Source: Pseudoglutamicibacter cumminsii
GTDB taxonomy: Bacteria > Actinomycetota > Actinomycetes > Actinomycetales > Micrococcaceae
Direction of reading: 5' to 3'
Length of the DNA: 64,000 bases
Assembly: GCF_003143995.1 (NCBI RefSeq)
Contig: NZ_QFWG01000004.1
Location: 94,863 to 158,862 of the forward strand
The translations under genes were made by a program, and so were the position numbers. The notes beneath the pieces were generated by a model that was not told the DNA's origin, ran no database searches, and saw only the letters and a program-made list of their open reading frames with translations. Shown one piece after another: positions 59,891-64,000 of this stretch (positions within the stretch are counted from its first letter, which is position 1; each line of letters begins with the position of its first letter).

Positions 59891-60676
59891 CTAGCCCTGC
59901 GCGAGGAAGAAGTTGCGGAGTTCGGCGGCTGTGCGTTCAGGGTCTTCGACGGGTGCGAGGTGCGCGGTGTGGTTGAAGGTCACGGCTTTTCCGTTGGGTA
60001 CGCCGGCTGCGATGGTGGCGCCTTCGCTTGGTGGGCAGACTTGGTCGTGTGCGCCGTTGATGGTGAGCACCGGGATGGTGACGGTGGCGAGGTCTTCGCG
60101 GACGTCGTAGGTGCCGAGTGCGCGGCAGATGGTGACGTACGACGCGAGGTCGGCTTGCCGTAGGTTGTTCAGCAGTGCTTCGGCTTGGGTTGGGTTTTTG
60201 TCGATGAATCCGGGGGCGAACCAGCCTTCGCGGCAGAACGGGACCATGATCTCGGTTCCGTTGGCGGCGGCTGCTTGGGCGCGTTCTTCCCAGGCTTCGG
60301 GTTCGCCGATTTTCGGTGCCGAGCACACGACCGCGACCGCGGCGAACCGTTCGGGGTGGTGGAGTGCGAGTTCCATGGCTACGCCGCCGGAGATGGAGAC
60401 GCCGGCGAAGTAGACGCTGCGTTCCGCGGGTTGGTCGGCGACGAGTGCGGCGGCCGCGTCTGCGAGTTCCGCGACGGTGTAGGCGTCAGTGTGCACGGGG
60501 GCGCCGGCGTGGCCGGGGAGGTTGTAGCCGATCACTTCGAAGTCATCGGCGAGCTCTTGCGCGGTGGTGTTCCACAGTTCCTCTACGCCTGTTCCGATGC
60601 CGGGCCCGACGAGCAGTAACGGCTTGTTCGGGGCTGGCTCGGTGAGGCGTTGTGTTGTGAGGGTTGGGGCCACCAC
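59891..60676 (-). CDS. pcaD: 3-oxoadipate enol-lactonase, stand-alone
   Basis: Alpha/beta hydrolase of 261 residues closely similar to the N-terminal half of PcaL: PLLLVGPGIGTGVEELWN, FEVIGYNLPGHAG, FAGVSISGGVAMELALHHPERFAAV (nucleophile Ser), WFAPGFIDKNP, HDQVCPP (Asp) and NHTAHLAPVEDPER (His). It would hydrolyse 3-oxoadipate enol-lactone, duplicating PcaL, or act on a related lactone. The GTG start has AAAGG about ten bases upstream. Downstream of a vestigial yciI copy. Confidence 0.9.
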   Translation of the reverse strand: MVAPTLTTQRLTEPAPNKPLLLVGPGIGTGVEELWNTTAQELADDFEVIGYNLPGHAGAPVHTDAYTVAELADAAAALVADQPAERSVYFAGVSISGGVAMELALHHPERFAAVAVVCSAPKIGEPEAWEERAQAAAANGTEIMVPFCREGWFAPGFIDKNPTQAEALLNNLRQADLASYVTICRALGTYDVREDLATVTIPVLTINGAHDQVCPPSEGATIAAGVPNGKAVTFNHTAHLAPVEDPERTAAELRNFFLAQG

Positions 60677-60925
60677 GGCTGGCTACCTTTCGTTATGCGG
60701 CTGAATCGGTGCGGCTTGGCGGGTCGCGTGGTTGTCGTTGTTCGCTGCGGTTGCTGCTTTAGAGCTCGCCGATGTGGGTGTATTCAACATCGAAAATAGC
60801 CATAAGGCGCTCTCTTAAAGACTGTCTCAAAACATGCGTGGGCTGTTCCTTTCAGGATAGTCCAGCTGGTGCAGGTGAGGCGCGGGACGGAAGCTGCAGT
60901 ACTCAGGAGGATCTTCTGTGACGTC
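60671..60925. repeat. Copy A of a diverged direct repeat (yciI region), partner at 61787-62270
   Basis: Sequence from the pcaD start through the yciI remnant and its upstream region aligns with 61787-62270 apart from the 234-base internal deletion and some substitutions. Matching landmarks are TGGCTACCTTTC, GCGGTTGCTGCTTTAGAGCT, GGTGTATTCAAC, AAAGACTGTCTCAAAACATG and CAGGATAGTCCAG. Confidence 0.75.
60759..60803 (-). pseudogene. Internally deleted yciI copy (14-codon remnant)
   Basis: ATG to TAA of 45 bases encoding MAIFDVEYTHIGEL. Nine or ten N-terminal and the last three or four C-terminal residues match the intact YciI gene at 61867-62145, with exactly 78 codons missing in frame. The flanks also match: the leader with AAAACATG and GGCTGTTCCT on one side and the GCTGCTTTAGAGCT region and the pcaD leader on the other. 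Confidence 0.8.
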
Positions 60926-61065
60926 TCATAGTCAGAAAATTTCTCACGTTCCCTAGCGAGCCGATTCCCAATAATCCGGTCTAGTTCCTCCTGGCTATTG
61001 ATAGGAGTGAGCCCCGGCGTATCGGTGGATTGTGGTTCTTTGTTCTCTTGAACATTTTCGGACAT
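60784..61065 (-). pseudogene. Truncated phage capsid scaffolding protein fused to yciI leader DNA
   Basis: The first 45 residues (SENVQENKEPQ, then INSQEELDRIIGNRLARER and EKFSDYE) are typical of phage scaffolding proteins of the DUF4355 type. The frame then runs into copy A of the yciI leader at about 60927, giving an unrelated tail ending in PYGYFRC. Normal scaffolds are 180-220 residues, so only the N-terminal quarter survives. ATG 61065 is the family start. Confidence 0.7.
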
Positions 61066-61159
61066 GTGTGCCCTCCATTCATGCCGCAATCATGTGCGTG
61101 GTGTAGCCCGCCGTTATGCCCCCGGCGGTAGTAGGGAAACCTGTTTTCGGGTATAAGAA

Positions 61160-61187
61160 AACCCACCCGAGCAAACCCGGGTGGGTT
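61160..61187 (-). terminator. Terminator of the phage-like gene pair
   Basis: Ten-pair stem AACCCACCCG / CGGGTGGGTT with an eight-base loop; on the minus strand TTCTTAT follows. It lies about 20 bases after the end of the 105-residue protein gene. Confidence 0.85.
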
Positions 61188-61208
61188 ATAAAAGAATGCT
61201 GTCAGTCG

Positions 61209-61526
61209 TTAGGATTCGGCCGCTTCATCCGCCGCTAATTTCGCGCGGTTTTCCTCCTGGCCTTCCATGAACTCATCAAATTCTTCTTCAAGACAAAACT
61301 TTTCACGAAGGTCACGGAACTGTTTGACCAAATCATCAGGCCACAAGAGGCAAGACGTATAAGACGCGGACACCAACCCAAGGAGGGCGGCGATCGTCTC
61401 ACGAGACCAAATAGTGTCATCCAGCGCTTTGTAGTCTGCCGGTTCAAGGTCAAGTTCCTTGATAGTGAATGCACGAGCGTCCAGGGTCAACCGGTCAAGC
61501 TCATCAAGCTCCCAAGGCAAATCCAT
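61209..61526 (-). CDS. Hypothetical phage-like protein
   Basis: A 105-residue acidic soluble protein I do not recognise. It is Leu/Glu/Asp-rich and mostly helical: LDELDRLTLDARAFTIKEL, DDTIWSRETIAALLGLVSASY, LREKFCLEEEFDEFMEGQEENR and AADEAAES. AGGAGGGG lies before the ATG, which overlaps the preceding stop (TGATG). Small acidic proteins in such pairs in phage genomes include tail-assembly or head-completion proteins; the next fragment downstream is a scaffold piece, supporting phage origin. It is followed by a terminator. Confidence 0.6.
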   Translation of the reverse strand: MDLPWELDELDRLTLDARAFTIKELDLEPADYKALDDTIWSRETIAALLGLVSASYTSCLLWPDDLVKQFRDLREKFCLEEEFDEFMEGQEENRAKLAADEAAES

Positions 61527-61735
61527 CAGCTACCCCTCCTTCCGTCTTCAACAACGTGACACGTAGTTACGTGTCGTATACCGTCTTCTGTGCACCCTAC
61601 CCCGACACGCACCAAAAGACCATCAACCAGTTTGTCGTAGTTAACCAGGTCTTGCCCTTTAACCGGGCTCACCGTGGCAGGTGAGCGCAACACCTTTTCT
61701 GCGGCGTCTGCTATGGCTTGTTTAGTTGAGTCCAC
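61526..61735 (-). pseudogene. 5'-truncated phage-like protein fragment
   Basis: An open frame encoding VDSTKQAIADAAEKVLRSP, VNYDKLVDGLLVRVGVG and HVTTCHVVEDGRRGS, about 70 residues from GTG 61735. The frame continues upstream through GYGWLRG-like sequence into the duplicated yciI/pcaD leader at about 61795, so the original N-terminus appears to have been replaced. Function unknown; coupled to the next gene by a one-base overlap. It could be a complete small protein starting at GTG 61735. Confidence 0.45.
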
Positions 61736-61786
61736 CGGGAATCGTATGCGTCCTCTGAGCCATCCATAACTGGGAAGATGCCCACC

Positions 61787-62270
61787 GCGACTGGCTACCT
61801 TTCCTTGTGCGGCTGTATCGGTGCGGTTTGGCTGGTGAGGCTCTGGCGTTCGCTGCGGTTGCTGCTTTAGAGCTTCCCGATGACGACGTTCCATTCCGCG
61901 ATGGCGCGGTGGGTGATGATGCCGTGGTTGTTGAAGGGGTCGGCGTCGAGGATGCGGCCGGCTTCTTCGGCGGTTTCGGTGCGGACGATGATGAGGGCGC
62001 TACCCGGCTCGGTTACTTTGGGGCCGGAGAGGAGCACGGTGCCGGCATCGCGCTGTTCGGCGAGGAACGCACGATGTTCGGGCCGGTGTTTCTGGATGAG
62101 CTCGGCGTCGTCGATGTAGGTGTATTCAACCGCGAAAATTGCCATGACAGCGCTCCCTTAAAGACTGTCTCAAAACATGTGTGGGCTGTTCCTCTCAGGA
62201 TAGTCCAGGGGGTCCCAGGGGAGGTTCTGGGTGGAAGCTATGGCATACAGGGCGGGGGTTCCTTGTGAAC
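61787..62270. repeat. Copy B of the yciI-region direct repeat
   Basis: Carries the intact yciI gene; aligns with 60671-60925 on both sides of the deletion. Homology at the left end stops at the point equivalent to the pcaD start codon. Confidence 0.75.
61867..62145 (-). CDS. YciI-family protein
   Basis: A 92-residue ferredoxin-like dimeric-barrel protein: FAVEYTYIDDAELIQKHRPEHRAFLAEQRDAGTVLLSGP in pieces, GSALIIVRTETAEEAGRIL and DPFNNHGIITHRAIAEW, a complete YciI domain with its conserved His and Asp. AAGGGAG lies eight bases upstream of the ATG. The duplicated copy sits before pcaD, and the YciI member TftG acts in chloro-aromatic degradation, so a lactone or dehalogenation role in the aromatic pathway is possible. 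The exact reaction cannot be told. Confidence 0.88.
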   Translation of the reverse strand: MAIFAVEYTYIDDAELIQKHRPEHRAFLAEQRDAGTVLLSGPKVTEPGSALIIVRTETAEEAGRILDADPFNNHGIITHRAIAEWNVVIGKL

Positions 62271-62293
62271 TGATGGCTCCCGCGATTCTCAAC

Positions 62294-62320
62294 CGGAGCT
62301 CCCGCATACGCGGGGAGCTC
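62294..62320. repeat. Solitary CRISPR-repeat-like hairpin
   Basis: A 27-base element with arms GAGCTCCCGC and GCGGGGAGCTC that resembles the array repeat at 63824 when two single-base gaps are allowed: both begin CGGA and end CGCGGGGA-CTC. It lies just past the stop of the YdiL/Aca2-like HTH gene; no T-tract follows on either strand. Confidence 0.4.
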
Positions 62321-62332
62321 TGCAAGTGTTAG

Positions 62333-62725
62333 TTAGAACCAATCGACGCCAAGCCCTGGGATTTCCCGCGCAACCCTCGCTACAACAATGCGACACCAAT
62401 CAAGAGACACATAGTGTGGCAGCTCGACACCGGGGAACGCGGTAGCGATGTCGCAGGAGCGCCTCGGCGTGCGGATCGGCCAATCGCGCGGGTGTGTCTC
62501 ATAGTGCCGTACCAGGCGCGCGACGATCTCGTCGGTGTGGTCTGCTAGATCCCTCATCTCTTCGCCTACGCCCGGGGGTGGGTTATAGCGGCCTCGGTCC
62601 CAGTTGCGGGCGGTAGCGGGACCGATATCGAGGTATCGGCTGATTTCAGTGATTGAGTACCCTAGGAGGGTTCGCAGGGTCTTGAATTCCGCTGAGGTGA
62701 ACAAGCTGTTATCCATGCTTTCCAT
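62333..62725 (-). CDS. YdiL/Aca2-like HTH protein
   Basis: A 130-residue DNA-binding protein. FTSAEFKTLRTLLGYSITEISRYLDIGPATARNWDRGRYNPP is, in pieces, the XRE-like HTH of the YdiL/DUF1870 type; the helical DLADHTDEIVARLVRHYETHP follows, and the C-terminal half (HYVSLDWCRIVVARVAREIPGLG) is not recognised. Aca2 proteins of phages and mobile elements, which repress anti-CRISPR operons, have this fold, but the similarity is to the fold and no adjacent acr gene is evident. Start ATG 62725 or 62716. Part of the accessory right end. Confidence 0.65.
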   Translation of the reverse strand: MESMDNSLFTSAEFKTLRTLLGYSITEISRYLDIGPATARNWDRGRYNPPPGVGEEMRDLADHTDEIVARLVRHYETHPRDWPIRTPRRSCDIATAFPGVELPHYVSLDWCRIVVARVAREIPGLGVDWF

Positions 62726-62849
62726 TCAATAGGCGAAGGCTCCGGAGCGGATTACCCCGGGGCCTTGCTGGCTTCAACTAGCCGTTACCGCTCATGTCGT
62801 TCTATCGATTCGTCGTTAGCCAACGATTCACCCTTCGGTTGCTCGCTGC

Positions 62850-63308
62850 CTAATCAGCGGTCTTCATCAAAACTTCATCGTAAGTAGCAGCGTCAATCAG
62901 CTCATGCCGCAGCGCGGCACCTACTTCTTGCCAGGTTCCGTCCATGCTCTCTTCGTACTCACCGTACTCGTTCGCCCAGGGGGTCGGCTTGTATGGCCAC
63001 TCCACCAGTAGACGCACCAGTTCTTCACGGTCGATAAACCCGGCCGCGTACCGCTGGCACACTTCATAAGGGCTTGCAGCGTTGAACTCACCAACCACAG
63101 CCGGTACAGTCTGGGCACGCTGCAACGCCTTCGCCACAGCTGGCTGAGACATCCCCAACACCTCGGCCATCTCCCGCTGAGACATGCACCTCGCCGCGGT
63201 CTTCAACGTGCGCTTGTAATCCAACGTGTCGACCTCCATCCGCTGCCGCACCCGCAGCAGCTCCGCACGCATATCACCATGACGCGGCCGCTCCACCAAC
63301 TGGCTCAT
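62850..63308 (-). CDS. HTH domain protein of unknown function
   Basis: A 152-residue protein. Residues about 15-65 (RAELLRVRQRMEVDTLDYKRTLKTAARCMSQREMAEVLGMSQPAVAKALQRAQ in pieces) form a helix-turn-helix; the remaining 85 residues (YEVCQRYAAGFIDREELVRLLVEWPY, TWQEVGAALRHELIDAATYDEVL) form a helical domain I do not recognise. Similar small regulators occur in actinobacterial accessory regions, often next to toxins. It has a near-consensus promoter with a palindrome at the -10, suggesting self-repression. No partner gene of toxin type is evident. Confidence 0.65.
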   Translation of the reverse strand: MSQLVERPRHGDMRAELLRVRQRMEVDTLDYKRTLKTAARCMSQREMAEVLGMSQPAVAKALQRAQTVPAVVGEFNAASPYEVCQRYAAGFIDREELVRLLVEWPYKPTPWANEYGEYEESMDGTWQEVGAALRHELIDAATYDEVLMKTAD

Positions 63309-63350
63309 AACACCCTCCTCAACTCCTCAAGGGAGACTTCCTCCACTTCA

Positions 63351-63380
63351 ATTATAACTTGTGTTATCACGTGGTTTCAA
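63351..63380 (-). promoter_or_regulatory. Near-consensus sigma-70 promoter with -10 palindrome
   Basis: On the minus strand, TTGAAA (63380-63375), 18-base spacer and TATAAT (63356-63351). The palindrome ATAAC-TTGT-GTTAT (63354-63367) overlaps the -10, a likely autoregulatory operator for the HTH gene at 62850-63308. Confidence 0.7.
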
Positions 63381-63805
63381 GGGGTTTCGTGGGTCAGAGA
63401 ACGGTATACGTTGGCGGTGCTGACACCGAGAATGCTGGCCATCTGCGCATAGCTTTTCCCTTCCTCGCGCAGCTGCCGCGCCGTCGCGGTGCGGTCTGCA
63501 TCCATAACGCGCGGCCGCCCTCCGACTATCCCCTGAGCGCGCGCGTGCGCTAAACCTCGCCGGGTGTTCTCTCGGATCATAGAAACGCGCAACTGCGCCG
63601 TGACCGCCATGATGCCCACAATGGCTTCGCCCATCGGCGTAGATATGTCCACGTCTAAGAATGGCTCGGTAAGACTTTTGATCCTCACACCGCGCTCCCC
63701 CAGCTCGCGGATAATCTCAATGGCCATACGCTCGGTCCCCGCGATACGATCCAGGGCGCGGATGACTAACGTATCCCCCGGCTGCAATTGTGCCTTGCAT
63801 GCGAG
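63377..63805 (-). pseudogene. N-terminally truncated serine recombinase (resolvase/invertase)
   Basis: About 140 codons of a small serine recombinase: LQPGDTLVIRALDRIAG, MAIEIIRELGERGVRIKSLTEP, STPMGEAIVGIMAVTAQLRVSMIRENTRRGLAHARAQG and the C-terminal HTH YAQMASILGVSTANVYRSL. The first about 50 residues, including the catalytic Ser and first catalytic Arg, are absent; homology begins around codon CKAQLQPGD and a TGA stop precedes it at about 63806. It cannot catalyse recombination. Upstream, 20 bases away, the CRISPR array begins. Confidence 0.85.
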
Positions 63806-63823
63806 TCACTGCGGCCGCGCAGC

Positions 63824-64000
63824 GGATCATCCCCGCAGGCGCGGGGAACTCTCGGCGACCTCGGCAGGTGGATAGCAACGGCCGGGATCATCCCCGCAGG
63901 CGCGGGGAACTCGAACCGGACACGGTCGCAGTCGCGCAGGTCGACGGATCATCCCCGCAGGCGCGGGGAACTCGCGCCCGCGTTCTTGAATGCGCCCTGC
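63824..64000. CRISPR. Type I-E-like CRISPR array, terminal part, continuing past the window
   Basis: Three identical 28-base repeats at 63824-63851, 63885-63912 and 63946-63973, beginning GGATCATCCCCGC and ending GCGGGGAACTC, with two 33-base spacers (63852-63884, 63913-63945) and a third cut by the window end. The 61-base period and the CCCCGC..GCGGGG palindrome match type I-E arrays. By analogy with E. coli repeats the crRNA sense is the minus strand, making this the leader-distal end with older spacers. No cas genes are in the window. Confidence 0.95.

Noticed and set aside
61867..62145. YciI protein as a direct anti-CRISPR or toxin
   Set aside because: It is a standard YciI domain and the gene is paired with pcaD in the duplicated copy, so an enzyme role is more likely.
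63377..63805. Functional resolvase of a mobile element
   Set aside because: It lacks the catalytic serine domain, and no transposase or inverted-repeat ends were seen.
60671..63805. Complete prophage
   Set aside because: Only fragments of phage-like genes and no portal, terminase, tail or integrase gene are present.

Overview
The window is a 64 kb piece of a high-GC Gram-positive chromosome. The gene order rpsF-ssb-rpsR-rplI followed by dnaB, the many GTG and TTG starts, probable leaderless mRNAs, a SAM-IV riboswitch (an essentially actinobacterial RNA), a fused pcaL and a LAxTG-type sortase substrate all point to an actinobacterium. Micrococcaceae (Arthrobacter/Pseudoglutamicibacter/Rothia relatives) is the most likely family, but this is inferred from gene content; no rRNA is present.

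Layout. 1-5.7 kb: a minus-strand operon for a nonulosonic acid (sialic acid or Kdn) polymer, consisting of a CMP-nonulosonate synthetase fused to a HAD phosphatase, a short NeuB, a GT2 glycosyltransferase, a polysialyltransferase-like protein and a GT52-like protein that runs off the left edge. 5.8-11 kb: a GT87-like membrane glycosyltransferase, an M18 aminopeptidase and an OafA-type acyltransferase interrupted by a stop codon. 11-21 kb: the rpsF-ssb-rpsR-rplI operon, a SAM-IV-controlled flavin reductase, a PepSY lipoprotein, a TPP-riboswitch-controlled thiD-MFS-thiM-thiE operon, then a DnaA-box cluster and dnaB. 20.5-28.4 kb: an EamA exporter, two paralogous lipoproteins, an MHS-type MFS protein, the biotin ECF transporter bioMNY, a DUF2891 protein and a small glutaredoxin-like protein. 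28.5-47.2 kb: a sortase-anchored lamin-tail/phytase-like surface protein, transporters, a CPBP protease, 5-oxoprolinase (pxpA, fused pxpBC) with a GntR regulator, SseB and DtxR proteins, an HtrA-like protease, hutG, glutaminase, a solitary beta-class DNA methyltransferase, maleylacetate reductase and a GNAT enzyme.

47.3-60.7 kb is an aromatic catabolism region. The pobA-pcaH-pcaG-pcaB-pcaL operon takes 4-hydroxybenzoate through protocatechuate to 3-oxoadipate. It is followed by an IclR regulator and aldo/keto reductase, then an MFS transporter, a second IclR, a coniferyl-alcohol-dehydrogenase-like SDR, an aldehyde dehydrogenase, an MBL-fold hydrolase and a second enol-lactonase (pcaD). 60.7-64 kb is accessory: a duplicated and internally deleted yciI gene flanking phage-like gene scraps, two HTH proteins, an N-terminally truncated serine recombinase and the end of a type I-E-like CRISPR array that continues past the right edge. 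No cas genes, rRNA, tRNA or intact insertion sequence were seen.

The strongest leads for unusual biology are the NeuC-less nonulosonate operon with its NeuA-HAD fusion (possibly a Kdn/teichulosonic acid pathway), the DnaA-box cluster at dnaB, and the yciI duplication/phage/CRISPR right end.
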